From the NCBI GenBank assembly GCA_012519455.1, contig JAAYQE010000076.1, forward strand, positions 1 to 60,222: a DNA stretch of 60,222 nt, in the 5' to 3' direction. Below are positions 26,638 to 35,144 of this stretch, piece after piece. Source of the stretch: Syntrophomonadaceae bacterium (GTDB taxonomy: Bacteria > Bacillota > Ch66 > Ch109). The position numbers were made by a program, and so were the translations under genes. Numbering within the stretch: position 1 is the stretch's first letter; every line of letters starts with the position of its first letter. A model generated the notes under the pieces. The model made no database searches, was not told where the DNA came from, and saw nothing but the letters and a program-made list of their open reading frames with translations.

Positions 26638-27327
26638 TTGACGAATAAACAACGCAGCTGTAAACTCATACCGTTAGGGATGAGTTTACTTTTAATCCTA
26701 ACGCTTAGCTTTTTAGTCTTTAGATCACATATACCTCCAGCCCAGACCGCTTTTGTTTATGATCAGTGGATCCGTTTTCATGTGGTAGCTAACAGTGATT
26801 TAAGGTTGGACCAGGCCGTAAAGTTGCAGGTGCGTGATAAGGTTTTAGGCGAATTACAGCCTATGCTCGCTCAAACTACGGGACCCGAAGCAGCCAAAGG
26901 AATTATTCTCCAGAACCTAGACCGCATTCAAGCGGTCGCGCAGGAGGAAGTCACTCGTGCCGGCCAACCATATTCGGTTAGGTGTGAGTTTGGTGTATTC
27001 GCATTTCCCTTGCGAGCGTATGGAGAAACAGTACTTCCAGCCGGTTCCTACCAAGCTTTACGCATTTTACTGGGGCAGGGAGCCGGTCGAAATTGGTGGT
27101 GTGTGTTGTTTCCTCCTTTATGTTTTGTACAAGGTTCTGGAACGCCTATTTTAGAAAAAGGTTATGTGATTGAGGGAACGGAAGAAGCGGATACCACTAG
27201 TCCGGTAATGGCCCCCACGCCCCCAAATCCTTGGGAGGAGGAAAAATTAAATAATCCTTCTCCGCTGTCCGTTCGTTTTAAGGTTTGGGATTGGTACACT
27301 TTAAATGGTAAAGTAGGGACAGAGTAG
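26638..27327 (+). CDS. spoIIR: Stage II sporulation protein R (SpoIIR)
   Basis: Secreted signalling protein of 229 residues that crosses from forespore to septum and triggers SpoIIGA to cleave pro-sigma-E. The N-terminal helix (residues 11-28) is a signal or anchor. The core has IRFHVVANSDLRLDQAVKLQ followed by VRDKVL, and GRNWWCVLFPPLCFV near residue 155, both diagnostic. The C-terminus VRFKVWDWY is also typical. Start is TTG 26638; an upstream ATG at 26631 runs into a stop after five codons. Placement directly after sigG lets one sigma-F promoter drive both. Confidence 0.93.
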   Translation: MTNKQRSCKLIPLGMSLLLILTLSFLVFRSHIPPAQTAFVYDQWIRFHVVANSDLRLDQAVKLQVRDKVLGELQPMLAQTTGPEAAKGIILQNLDRIQAVAQEEVTRAGQPYSVRCEFGVFAFPLRAYGETVLPAGSYQALRILLGQGAGRNWWCVLFPPLCFVQGSGTPILEKGYVIEGTEEADTTSPVMAPTPPNPWEEEKLNNPSPLSVRFKVWDWYTLNGKVGTE

Positions 27328-27386
27328 ACACATAATGCCCGGCTGCCTCATATATTTAGATAAGGGGGTCGGGAGGTGAAGTAAAT

Positions 27387-27677
27387 ATGGTCCGGGTTTC
27401 AGATTTACGGATGCGTGATGTGGTTAATGTGGTTGATGGTCGTCGCCTGGGAATGATAAAGGACTTTGATCTGGACGTAGAACTCGGTCGCATTAAATCT
27501 ATTGTCCTTCCCGGCACTGGTAAAATTCTCGGTTTTTTTGGCCGCAATGAGGATCTCGAAATTTCCTGGGAACGTATAATTAAAATTGGGGTCGATGTTA
27601 TCCTGGTTGATCTCCCAGGATTTACCGAAGTACGTCATCGTAATGAGAAAGAGGATGATTGGTCAGGCTCTTCATGA
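27387..27677 (+). CDS. ylmC: YlmC/YmxH family PRC-barrel sporulation protein
   Basis: 96 residues forming a single PRC-barrel-like domain: VRVSDLRMRDVVNVVDGRRL, then GMIKDFDLDVELGRIKSIVL and ISWERIIKIGVDVILVDL. The family is found in spore formers next to sigG or the ylm genes, but its biochemical role is unknown. Ribosome site GGGAGGTGA precedes ATG 27387. A perfect terminator follows, so the spo block ends here. Confidence 0.88.
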   Translation: MVRVSDLRMRDVVNVVDGRRLGMIKDFDLDVELGRIKSIVLPGTGKILGFFGRNEDLEISWERIIKIGVDVILVDLPGFTEVRHRNEKEDDWSGSS

Positions 27678-27727
27678 ATAATCGTTGATCACGCGTGCTA
27701 TTTAGATGCCTAATAGATGTCTTTAGG

Positions 27728-27753
27728 CCAGGCTGTATCAGCCTGGTTTTTTT
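27728..27753 (+). terminator. Rho-independent terminator after ylmC
   Basis: CCAGGCTG and CAGCCTGG form a perfect 8-bp stem with a 3-nt loop, followed by seven T. It marks the end of the spoIIGA-to-ylmC block. Confidence 0.92.
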
Positions 27754-27892
27754 ATAATACAATAAAGCAGTGCGTGACTATTTTCCTGTTTTTTGTGGGA
27801 CCAGAGCTATCAGGAGCAGGAATTAGATTGAAAATATAGAAGAAGTTATAAATGGCGCGAGGAAAAATTAAGGGGATGTAGGGGTTACTATT

Positions 27893-28756
27893 ATGAAGCT
27901 AGAATTAGGAATGGGCTGGGCCTGGCGCCAGCGCGAGGGAATAGACTATCTGGTTATAGAAGCGTTTGAACGTAGTGGTATAGTACAACACGGTTTTAGT
28001 ACCCGTAAAGGGGGAGTTAGTCAGGGCCCCTACGAGAGTCTGAATATCGGTCTCCATGTTGGCGATGATAGCGATCGGGTACGGATAAATCGGCAAAGAT
28101 TAGCAACCGCCTTAGCCGTATCGAGCGAGAGAATGGTCGTGCCCGCTCAGGTACATGGTAATCAGGTCAAAGTGGTTACTGGGAGGCATGCCGGCGCTGG
28201 AGTACAGGATCTAAGCAGTGCTCTTCCCGGGGTGGATGCCCTGGTAACACAGGAAACCGATCTAGCTTTATGTACGGTTTATGCAGATTGTGTACCAGTT
28301 TATATTCTGGATCCGGTACACCAGGCCATTGGCTTGGCCCATGCCGGCTGGAAGGGGACCACGGCCCAAATTGGAGCACAAACCTTGCAGCAGATATCGG
28401 CTTCTTTTGGGACAAAGGCCAGGGACTGCCTGATTGGAATAGGTCCCTCAGTTGGTCCTTGTTGTTATGAAGTTGACCGGTCGGTCTGGCGCCAGTTTAC
28501 CGCTGCCTTTAGCCTTAAGGATAGGGCCCGGATCAGCCAGGTCGGAACGATTAGTAATCGGTTTTATTTGAATTTATGGGAGGCCAACCGATTAACTTTA
28601 ATGGCAGGGGGAGTACTTGCTGCCAACATTTGGATAGCGGGGATTTGTACGCGTTGTCACCAAGATTGGTTTTACTCATACCGTGCCGCTGAAGGACAGG
28701 AGACAGGCCGTATGGCTGCGGTCCTTGCTTTAAGGATTGACAGGCTTTCGGCCTGA
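27893..28756 (+). CDS. pgeF: Peptidoglycan editing factor PgeF (YlmD, DUF152)
   Basis: 287-residue multicopper-oxidase-like fold protein of the YfiH family. Motifs are HGFSTRKGGVSQGPYESLN at the N-terminus, CTVYADCVPVYILDP (about 123), IGLAHAGWKGTTAQ and IGPSVGPCCYEV (about 182). These histidines and cysteines hold the metal or nucleophile. E. coli YfiH removes wrongly incorporated L-Ser from UDP-MurNAc precursors, and relatives have purine-nucleoside phosphorylase activity. It heads the ylm group, as ylmD does in Bacillus. Confidence 0.92.
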   Translation: MKLELGMGWAWRQREGIDYLVIEAFERSGIVQHGFSTRKGGVSQGPYESLNIGLHVGDDSDRVRINRQRLATALAVSSERMVVPAQVHGNQVKVVTGRHAGAGVQDLSSALPGVDALVTQETDLALCTVYADCVPVYILDPVHQAIGLAHAGWKGTTAQIGAQTLQQISASFGTKARDCLIGIGPSVGPCCYEVDRSVWRQFTAAFSLKDRARISQVGTISNRFYLNLWEANRLTLMAGGVLAANIWIAGICTRCHQDWFYSYRAAEGQETGRMAAVLALRIDRLSA

Positions 28757-28763
28757 GGTTAAT

Positions 28764-29777
28764 ATGGGAATAGACTGGAGAGAGACGATGGGATATATTT
28801 CTCCGCGTGCGCGGAGACAACGAACCGTTCGACGTCGGGCCTTCCGGCGGATCTCACTTTTATTATTGGTAGTCCTGATTGTGGGGCTAATGGTATGGGG
28901 AGGAGTACGCTGGAGTCGATCGCTGCTTATTACGAAATTAGCGCAAACTACCGTGGTTAATACCGGCGTATTACAGGCTACGCTACCGGTAGAAGCCATG
29001 GTACTTTGTAATGAGGCCTTAATAACGTCGAGTATCGGCGGTGTTTTTTATCCGGGAGTTAATGAGGGCCAGCGGGTACGAAAAGGCGAAATTTTGGGTA
29101 AAATGAGCAGTTCCGTGGTGACCTTGCCGCGGACCGAATCCTATATAGTATCTCCGTATACCGGTTTAGTTTGTTATCATTTAGATGGATGGGAAGGGCT
29201 TTTAACGGAGGAAAAATATTTTAGTTTCGATTGGGAGCGCTTAGACCAATTAGATACCGGCACTAGGACGCATACGGGTAAATGGGTAGAACCAGGTGTG
29301 ACTTTAGCGCGAGTAGTAAATAATTTAACGAATACGACTTTAGGAATAGAAGTCTTAACTTCGGAATTATCTCCTGATCAGATCAACGAGGCACAAAAAG
29401 TTGGTAAGGTTTTAAGTATTCGTCTTTCTAACGCACCGGAGGCGGTAAAGTTAAAGATAAAAGCGATCCAAAAGGACGCGGAGCGAATAAGAATAATAGC
29501 GGAGTTTGCTGATTTTAGAGAGGATTTACTGCATCAAAGGAAAGTGTCCGGCGATTTAATACTGCAAAGTTGGACCGGATTTGTCATTCCGCATCAGTTC
29601 CTAGTGTATCGGGAGGAAGTTCCTGGTCTCTTTATATTACGCAAAGGTTGGATCGAGTGGAAACCAGTAGAAGTGGTTGGGGCGATGGAGAAACAAATGG
29701 TAGTTAAAGGGCTTAAAGAGGGTGAAGTTATTGTTACTAACCCTCGCTTGGTGGAGGAAGGAATACGGCTATATTAG
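28764..29777 (+). CDS. HlyD-like membrane-anchored protein of the ylm cluster
   Basis: About 337 residues. A very basic N-terminus (RARRQRTVRRRAFRR) leads into one membrane helix (LLLLVVLIVGLMVWGG, about 30-47) and then an extracytoplasmic part with a lipoyl/HlyD-like module (GGVFYPGVNEGQRVRKGEILGK, about 95-115) and beta-rich C-terminal segments like membrane fusion proteins. No partner transporter is nearby. Members of this family sit at the same place in related Clostridia, so it may serve in division or the envelope rather than efflux; that is inference. Start ATG 28764 (or 28788), just past the pgeF stop. Confidence 0.75.
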   Translation: MGIDWRETMGYISPRARRQRTVRRRAFRRISLLLLVVLIVGLMVWGGVRWSRSLLITKLAQTTVVNTGVLQATLPVEAMVLCNEALITSSIGGVFYPGVNEGQRVRKGEILGKMSSSVVTLPRTESYIVSPYTGLVCYHLDGWEGLLTEEKYFSFDWERLDQLDTGTRTHTGKWVEPGVTLARVVNNLTNTTLGIEVLTSELSPDQINEAQKVGKVLSIRLSNAPEAVKLKIKAIQKDAERIRIIAEFADFREDLLHQRKVSGDLILQSWTGFVIPHQFLVYREEVPGLFILRKGWIEWKPVEVVGAMEKQMVVKGLKEGEVIVTNPRLVEEGIRLY

Positions 29778-29811
29778 TTGCATTAGTATAAGATTAAGGT
29801 GAAACAGAGAT

Positions 29812-30504
29812 ATGCTAAAAAGTGAGGTAATTTCCTTACAGGTAGACGAGATAAAAAAACGAATTAATGAAGCAGCCGAACGATCAGGACAAGATTCAGA
29901 CCGGGTACAGATTATAGCGGTCACTAAGTTTGTCGGCCCGGAACGGATTGGTGAGGCGGTGGGAGCGGGCATTAATATCCTGGGAGAAAATCGGGTACAA
30001 GAATTTATCAAGAAATATCCTCTGGTAGAGGGTCCAGTGCAATGGCATTTAATCGGATCTTTACAGACCAATAAGGTTAAGTCGGTGATTGATAAAGTCG
30101 AATTAATTCATTCTTTAGATCGGGATTCTTTAGCCCTGGAGATTTCGCGTCAAGCACAACGTTTCGGCCGCCCAGTAAAGGCTTTGGTGCAGGTTAATGT
30201 TTCTGGTGAATCGACCAAAAGAGGTTTGGCGACAGATGAACTCTTTCCCTTTATTAAAAAGGTGACCCAGTTGGATGGTTTATTAATTAAGGGTTTGATG
30301 ACCATTGCCCCTCTGGGTGACCCAGAAAGTATTCGGCCGGTTTTTCGCACGTTACGTCATTTATATGAAAATCTGGCTGAAAAGGATCTTCCCGGAGTAC
30401 AAATGGAGTATCTGTCTATGGGTATGACCAATGATTTTGAAATCGCGGTTGAAGAAGGGGCAAATTTAATTCGAATTGGCACCGGTATCTTTGGGGGTCG
30501 TTGA
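29812..30504 (+). CDS. ylmE: PLP homeostasis protein YggS/YlmE
   Basis: 230 residues, alanine-racemase-like TIM barrel that binds pyridoxal phosphate. Visible family motifs are IAVTKFVGPERIGEAVGAGI with the PLP lysine in TK (about residue 38), LGENRVQEFIKKY, WHLIGSLQTNKVK and MGMTNDFEIAVEEGANLIRI, which binds the phosphate. It is PLP carrier or homeostasis protein, without known catalysis. It lies 15 bp before sepF, as ylmE lies before ylmF in Bacillus. Confidence 0.95.
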   Translation: MLKSEVISLQVDEIKKRINEAAERSGQDSDRVQIIAVTKFVGPERIGEAVGAGINILGENRVQEFIKKYPLVEGPVQWHLIGSLQTNKVKSVIDKVELIHSLDRDSLALEISRQAQRFGRPVKALVQVNVSGESTKRGLATDELFPFIKKVTQLDGLLIKGLMTIAPLGDPESIRPVFRTLRHLYENLAEKDLPGVQMEYLSMGMTNDFEIAVEEGANLIRIGTGIFGGR

Positions 30505-30519
30505 GAGGAGGATTAACCT

Positions 30520-30990
30520 ATGAGTAAATTAGTAGATCGAGTAATGGATTTTCTCGGGGTAGGTGAACCCTATGATGAGGAAACGGAAGCGGTGTATGAG
30601 GAAAAAACCGTATCGGAAAAAAGCAACAAGCCGGAAGAAACTTTATATTCCCGTAAGGGAAACGTGGTAAGTTTACATACAGCTAAACAGCTGCGGGTAG
30701 TAATTACGGAACCGTTGAGTTTCGAAGAATCGCAAGCTATTGCCGATCATCTTAAGAACCGCCGGCAGGTAGTAATTAATCTGGAAACGTCGGATAATGA
30801 GGTGGCCCAGAGGATAATTGATTTCATTAGTGGGGCATGTTATGCTCTGGACGGACATGTACAAAAGATTGGTGAAGGGGTCTTTTTATTTGTACCGTAT
30901 AACGTGGAAATTATGAATGAGACCAAAAAACCAGGGTGGTATCAATCGCCGCTGCCCTGGTTGGGTTTAGGAAGGGATAAACAGGCCTAG
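30520..30990 (+). CDS. sepF: Cell division protein SepF
   Basis: 156 residues. The N-terminal amphipathic helix SKLVDRVMDFLGVGEP binds membrane, a variable acidic linker follows to about residue 45, and the SepF/DUF552 domain (VVITEPLSFEESQAIADHLK, then RQVVINLETSDNEVAQRIID) occupies the rest. SepF forms rings that align FtsZ filaments and anchors them in parallel with FtsA. Start is ATG 30520 behind GAGAGGAGG. Confidence 0.95.
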   Translation: MSKLVDRVMDFLGVGEPYDEETEAVYEEKTVSEKSNKPEETLYSRKGNVVSLHTAKQLRVVITEPLSFEESQAIADHLKNRRQVVINLETSDNEVAQRIIDFISGACYALDGHVQKIGEGVFLFVPYNVEIMNETKKPGWYQSPLPWLGLGRDKQA

Positions 30991-31001
30991 GAGGGAATAG
31001 C

Positions 31002-31823
31002 GTGACAGGGATGAAGCTGAAAGTAGGTTTTATCGGGGCCGGGGCAATGGCTGGGGCTTTGATCCGTGGGCTATTAAAAGCCGGCGCCGATCCAGGTGAT
31101 TTATTAGCTAGTGATATTAATCTGGAGCGCTTGTCCGTGGTACACAATCAATTTGGGATTCAGGTTAGTGAGGTTAATCGCTGGGTATTTGAAAACTCGG
31201 AAATAGTTATTCTAGCGGTTAAGCCTCAAAATCTTGAAGAGGTTTTACGCGGGTTAGAGCTCCATAACTTCGAGGCCGGAACATTTCCTCTGGTAGTATC
31301 GATCGCAGCCGGGGTTTCGGTGGATTTTATCGAAGGGTTACTTCCGTCGCGTATGCCGGTAATCCGCGCAATGCCCAATACACCGGGGATGATTGGATAC
31401 GGGGCAACGGCCTTAGCGCTTGGAAATTGTACCCGGATGGAGCATGAAGCGCAGGCACGATCTATTTTCGAGGCAATTGGCGTAGTATTTACGGTGCCGG
31501 AAAGCCAGATGGATGCCGTTACTGGTTTAAGTGGAAGTGGTCCGGCTTATGGTTATTTAATCATCGAGGCCCTAGCTGATGCCGGGGTTTGCGTTGGTTT
31601 ACCCCGTCCAATTGCCCTCGGTTTGGCGGCCCAGACTATAGCTGGAGCTGCGCATATGGTAAAAGAGACCGGATTACATCCCGGCGTTTTAAAAGATCAA
31701 GTTACTTCTCCAGGGGGAACGACGATTGCCGGATTACATACCTTAGAGGTAGGTGGTTTACGCGGTACCTTGATTAATGCGGTCATGGCTGCTACAGCCC
31801 GTTCTCGGGAGTTACGCGGTTAA
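31002..31823 (+). CDS. proC: Pyrroline-5-carboxylate reductase ProC
   Basis: Last step of proline synthesis, 273 residues. NAD(P)H Rossmann motif KVGFIGAGAMAGALIRGLL is at the N-terminus, AVKPQNLEEVL follows near 70, and the dimerisation domain contains SGSGPAYGYLIIEALADAGV and the signature VTSPGGTTIAGLHTLE (about 235). GTG 31002 behind AGGAGGG or ATG 31011 is the start. proC between sepF and yggT is a common arrangement in Firmicutes and has no clear division role. Confidence 0.96.
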   Translation: MTGMKLKVGFIGAGAMAGALIRGLLKAGADPGDLLASDINLERLSVVHNQFGIQVSEVNRWVFENSEIVILAVKPQNLEEVLRGLELHNFEAGTFPLVVSIAAGVSVDFIEGLLPSRMPVIRAMPNTPGMIGYGATALALGNCTRMEHEAQARSIFEAIGVVFTVPESQMDAVTGLSGSGPAYGYLIIEALADAGVCVGLPRPIALGLAAQTIAGAAHMVKETGLHPGVLKDQVTSPGGTTIAGLHTLEVGGLRGTLINAVMAATARSRELRG

Positions 31824-31850
31824 AAGAGAGATTTTGGATAAGGAGATATT

Positions 31851-32114
31851 ATGGGTCTAATCAGTCTGGTTAATCTAGCGTTTGAATTATTAAGCTGGCT
31901 AATTATTGCTCGTTGTATACTATCATTTGTACGGCATAACCCTTATCAACCAGTAATTAAAGTAATTTACGACATAACTGAGCCCATTTTAGGTTTCTTT
32001 CGGCGATTAATGCCCTCAACCGGCATGATTGATTTTTCGCCTTTAGTGGCGTTATTAGCAATCATACTAGCCAAGAGTATTGTTATTCGTCTATTGGTAT
32101 TAGTGATGTATTAG
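31851..32114 (+). CDS. ylmG: YggT/YlmG family membrane protein
   Basis: 87 residues with two membrane helices (about 4-25 and 63-85) joined by the conserved loop RHNPYQPVIKVIYDITEPIL and GFFRRLMPS. YggT-family proteins affect nucleoid or osmotic behaviour and cell shape in some bacteria; the mechanism is unknown. It stands in the ylm order between proC and divIVA. Start ATG 31851 has an AAGGAG site. Confidence 0.9.
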   Translation: MGLISLVNLAFELLSWLIIARCILSFVRHNPYQPVIKVIYDITEPILGFFRRLMPSTGMIDFSPLVALLAIILAKSIVIRLLVLVMY

Positions 32115-32223
32115 TTACTGAGGATTGGTTGAGTATATAGGGTAAGTAAGCTTAATAATTTAGCGGTAGACCTAATCGTTTCGCAGTAGCCTCAAGTTTA
32201 AATATAGGACAGGAGTAGTCATT

Positions 32224-34188
32224 GTGGTTTTACAAAAAGTGAGTGGCCAAACGGAGTGGGTCCCCCGGCAAAAACCTGAGGTTCTGGCTCCAGTTGGTCG
32301 TTGGGAGGCTCTGGAAGCGGTAGTCGCGGCCGGGGCCAATGCTGTTTATCTAGGCGGCAAGAAATTAAATATGCGTATGTGGCGTTCTGAGTTTAATTTC
32401 ACCGATGCCGAATTACAAAATGCGGTTGAGTATACACATCAGTACGGCGTTCGTCTTTATGTTACTTTAAACAATTTGTACTATGAGGAAGATTTAGACG
32501 AACTACGTGAATTCCTGGAGTTTTTAGAAAAAATACAGGTGGATGCGCTAATTGTCCAGGACCTAGCCGTGGTGAATTTGGTCCAGCAGATGGGGTTAAC
32601 GCGTCCCCTTCATGCTAGTGTACAAGCTAACATCCATAACCTTGAAAGTTTATGGCAATTGAAGGAAATGGGCTTCAAACGGGTAATTGTATCGAAGGAT
32701 CTAAGTCTAGAAGAGGTGTACTGGTTAGGCCGTGAAAGTGGGATGGAATTAGAGAGTTTTGTTCACGGTGATCTTTGTGTAGCTCATACCGGGCAATGCC
32801 TGACCAGTTCTTTAATCTTTGGTGAAAGTAGTAATCAGGGCCGGTGTCTTAAGCCTTGTCGTTGGCAATATCAAGCCCTTAATTTATTGGATAACCAGAC
32901 CCTAACGATTCCCGGGCCTTATGTCCTGGCTATGAAAGATTTATGTCTTTATCCCTATCTACCACATTTGATACAGGCCGGGATTGTTTCCTTTAAGATT
33001 GAAGGACGGATGCGAGAAGGCACTTATTTAGCTCCACTGGTACGGGCTTATCGTGAAGCGGTAGATCGCTATTGGGAAGACCCACAGAGTTATCGGATGG
33101 ACCCGGCGGTGTGGGAGGAAATGTTACAGTATCGTGTCCGTGATTATACTCCAGGTCAGGCTCTTGATCGGACTAGTGCAGCGGTGTTTAGCTATACCGG
33201 AGAGCGAGAGCCACATTTTCCGGGACGCCCTATTCCCATCCCTAATTTAACGGAAATAGAGGTTTGCCAGAATAAACCAAATTTCAATCTTGAGGCCAAA
33301 GCGATTAACGCTTCTCCGGATGCAGTTCCTTCCCCCCGACTGGCGGTGCGGGTCGGTTCTCTGGGCGCTTTAAGGGCAGCCTTAGAAGCGGGAGCTGATG
33401 CCGTATATGTAGGTGGTGAGGTTACAACAGCCGGGGCTCATTTATGGGGACGTCGGGAAGTTCAGGTGGCCCAGGAGGAAACGAAGGCGGCCGGAGCCCG
33501 GTTGGTCCTTATTACGCCTAAGATCACCAAGCGGCGTGAAATGGGAGAGCTACGTCGTTGGTTTGGGGAACTGGGGCAGTTGTCCCTGGATGGTTTGATG
33601 GTCAGTAATTGGGGGGTGGCTCGGTTGGCCCGTCAATTAACTGATTTACCCCTTTACGGGGACTATTCTTTAAATTTAGCTAATAGCCTAGCCATGGAAC
33701 AGGCGGCAGCTTTGGGCTTAATCCAGGGCACGGTGTCGTTAGAAGTATCGTCGTCCTCCTTGGAAAAATTATTGCAGCACACCCGTTTTTCAACCGAAAT
33801 AATTACCCATGGGGTTCTAACCGGGATGGTTTTAGATTTTGACCTGCTGCAAACCCTTCAAGTCCGGGGTCCGAGGGTGGACTTAAAAGATGAAGTAGGC
33901 CATCACTACCCGGTAGAAGTAGATCAGTTTGGGCGTTCCCATATTTATTTTCCTTATCAACTGTGCCTCCTTTCTCTTTTACCTTGGTTAGTTAATATTG
34001 GTCTAGCTAGTTTTCGCCTAGAAATTCAGTCTTATGCCGAAAAAAACGTGGCCCAGATTGTGCGTTTATATAGGAAGTATCTGGATCTGGCGGTGAGGGA
34101 AACGCAAATGTATACCGTAAATCCTGATGATTGGGCTTCTATACAAAGATTGCATCCGGCCGGTTATACGCTAGGTGCTTTATCCTAA
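32224..34188 (+). CDS. U32-family protein with two barrel domains (RlhA-like length)
   Basis: 654 residues. The N-terminal U32 domain begins PEVLAPVGRWEALEAVVAAG and holds the family signature ESFVHGDLCVAHTGQCL followed by GRCLKPCRW, whose four cysteines in U32 proteins bind a 4Fe-4S cluster. From about residue 375 a second barrel repeats the pattern (VRVGSLGALRAALEAGADAVY, then YVGGEVTTAG) without the cysteine motif. Characterised U32 proteins are rRNA or tRNA hydroxylation and ubiquinone enzymes (RlhA, TrhP, UbiU/V) rather than true peptidases; RlhA has nearly this length. Start GTG 32224. Which RNA it modifies cannot be told. Confidence 0.82.
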   Translation: MVLQKVSGQTEWVPRQKPEVLAPVGRWEALEAVVAAGANAVYLGGKKLNMRMWRSEFNFTDAELQNAVEYTHQYGVRLYVTLNNLYYEEDLDELREFLEFLEKIQVDALIVQDLAVVNLVQQMGLTRPLHASVQANIHNLESLWQLKEMGFKRVIVSKDLSLEEVYWLGRESGMELESFVHGDLCVAHTGQCLTSSLIFGESSNQGRCLKPCRWQYQALNLLDNQTLTIPGPYVLAMKDLCLYPYLPHLIQAGIVSFKIEGRMREGTYLAPLVRAYREAVDRYWEDPQSYRMDPAVWEEMLQYRVRDYTPGQALDRTSAAVFSYTGEREPHFPGRPIPIPNLTEIEVCQNKPNFNLEAKAINASPDAVPSPRLAVRVGSLGALRAALEAGADAVYVGGEVTTAGAHLWGRREVQVAQEETKAAGARLVLITPKITKRREMGELRRWFGELGQLSLDGLMVSNWGVARLARQLTDLPLYGDYSLNLANSLAMEQAAALGLIQGTVSLEVSSSSLEKLLQHTRFSTEIITHGVLTGMVLDFDLLQTLQVRGPRVDLKDEVGHHYPVEVDQFGRSHIYFPYQLCLLSLLPWLVNIGLASFRLEIQSYAEKNVAQIVRLYRKYLDLAVRETQMYTVNPDDWASIQRLHPAGYTLGALS

Positions 34189-34214
34189 CTATGTTGATAA
34201 GGGGTGAAATTACT

Positions 34215-34673
34215 ATGTTAACCCCGGTGGATATTAATAAAAAAGAATTTCGTAGGGCCATGCGTGGTTATAATGAACATGAAGTAGATAGTTTTCTTGA
34301 TCAGGTGGCGCGGGATTATGAAACCATATTACGACAAAAATTGGAATTAGAGGATGTTTTACAACGGAAAGAGGATCAGATTCAGCAATACCGTAACCTG
34401 GAGGAGACTTTAAATAGTACGTTAGTAATGGCGCAAAAAACGGCGGAGGAGTTAAAGCAGAACGCAGCCAGGGAAGCAGAGTTATTGTTACGTGAAGCCC
34501 GGGCCGAGGCGGAAAATATTATACGTCAGGCGGCAAGCAAAAAAGAGGCTATCGAACAAGAGCAATCTGAATTAAGACAGTCTTTAGCCGGATTTCGTGC
34601 CCAGATGCGCGCTTTTCTTAAGGCCCAACTTGAAATGGTGGAGAATCTTCCTGTAGATGATTCGTCAGAATAA
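34215..34673 (+). CDS. divIVA: DivIVA-domain cell division/polarity protein
   Basis: 152 residues. N-terminal membrane-binding part LTPVDINKKEFRRAMRGYNE, then HEVDSFLDQVARDYETIL, and long coiled coils for the remainder (about residues 30-135). DivIVA recognises negatively curved membrane at septa and poles and recruits Min or sporulation proteins. The frame is open earlier, but GGGGTGA at 34201-34207 and the conserved N-terminus fix ATG 34215. Confidence 0.94.
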   Translation: MLTPVDINKKEFRRAMRGYNEHEVDSFLDQVARDYETILRQKLELEDVLQRKEDQIQQYRNLEETLNSTLVMAQKTAEELKQNAAREAELLLREARAEAENIIRQAASKKEAIEQEQSELRQSLAGFRAQMRAFLKAQLEMVENLPVDDSSE

Positions 34674-34710
34674 TTAATTTGGTATAATATATTAGGAGTG
34701 AGTAGCTCAA

Positions 34711-34998
34711 TTGACCCGAATCAAAGAAAACGCCGGTGGTGTACAGATAAAGGTTCGAGTGCAACCTCGGGCCTCACGAAATCAAGTAGTAGGATGGATG
34801 GAGGAGTCGCTTAAAGTTCGTTTGACCGCGCCTCCGGTAGAAGGAGAGGCCAATGCCGCTTTAGTACGTTTTTTAGCCGAATATTTTAGGCTCCCACGTT
34901 CTGCGGTCTCTCTTATTACTGGTTCTACTTCGCGCCAGAAGATTGTCCAATTAGTTGGAATATCCGCGGCAGAAGTGCTTCGGCGTGTCAATTCTTGA
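34711..34998 (+). CDS. YggU/DUF167 family protein
   Basis: 95 residues matching DUF167 (UPF0235): GVQIKVRVQPRASRNQVVGW near the N-terminus, then VRLTAPPVEGEANAALVRFL and LITGSTSRQKIVQLVG. Function is unknown despite solved structures for relatives. Start is TTG 34711 with AGGAG about 14 nt upstream. The stop codon overlaps the -35 box of the ileS promoter. Confidence 0.88.
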   Translation: MTRIKENAGGVQIKVRVQPRASRNQVVGWMEESLKVRLTAPPVEGEANAALVRFLAEYFRLPRSAVSLITGSTSRQKIVQLVGISAAEVLRRVNS

Positions 34999-35024
34999 CA
35001 TCCCGCTGGATTTTGCCGTATAAT
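34995..35024 (+). promoter_or_regulatory. Strong sigma-A promoter for ileS
   Basis: Perfect TTGACA (34995-35000), 18-bp spacer and perfect TATAAT (35019-35024). The -35 covers the stop codon of the DUF167 gene. Predicted start of transcription is near 35031, about 115 nt before the ileS codon. Confidence 0.85.
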
Positions 35025-35036
35025 GAAGAACAATTA

Positions 35037-35083
35037 GGGGAGAACGCCTCCCATCGGCGTTAGAAGCGGATGGGAGGTTTTTT
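35037..35083 (+). promoter_or_regulatory. Attenuator-like leader with terminator upstream of ileS
   Basis: CCTCCCATC (35047-35055) pairs with GATGGGAGG (35069-35077) and is followed by six T, an intrinsic terminator only about 50 nt after the promoter. Two shorter hairpins use the same bases: GGGAG with CTCCC just upstream, and ACGCC with GGCGT inside the terminator. These could be mutually exclusive antiterminators. No T-box motifs (AGGGTGGNACCGCG, specifier loop) are present, and the space is too short for one. Alternatively the promoter-terminator pair makes a small RNA of about 50 nt. Confidence 0.65.
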
Positions 35084-35144
35084 ACATAAAACCCAACCAT
35101 AGCCTTTGCCAACAGGCAGGCATTTAACCAAAAGAGGTGAAATT

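Noticed and set aside
34999-35144. T-box riboswitch upstream of ileS
   Set aside because: The leader is too short and lacks the AGGGTGG antiterminator bulge and specifier loop; see the attenuator instead.
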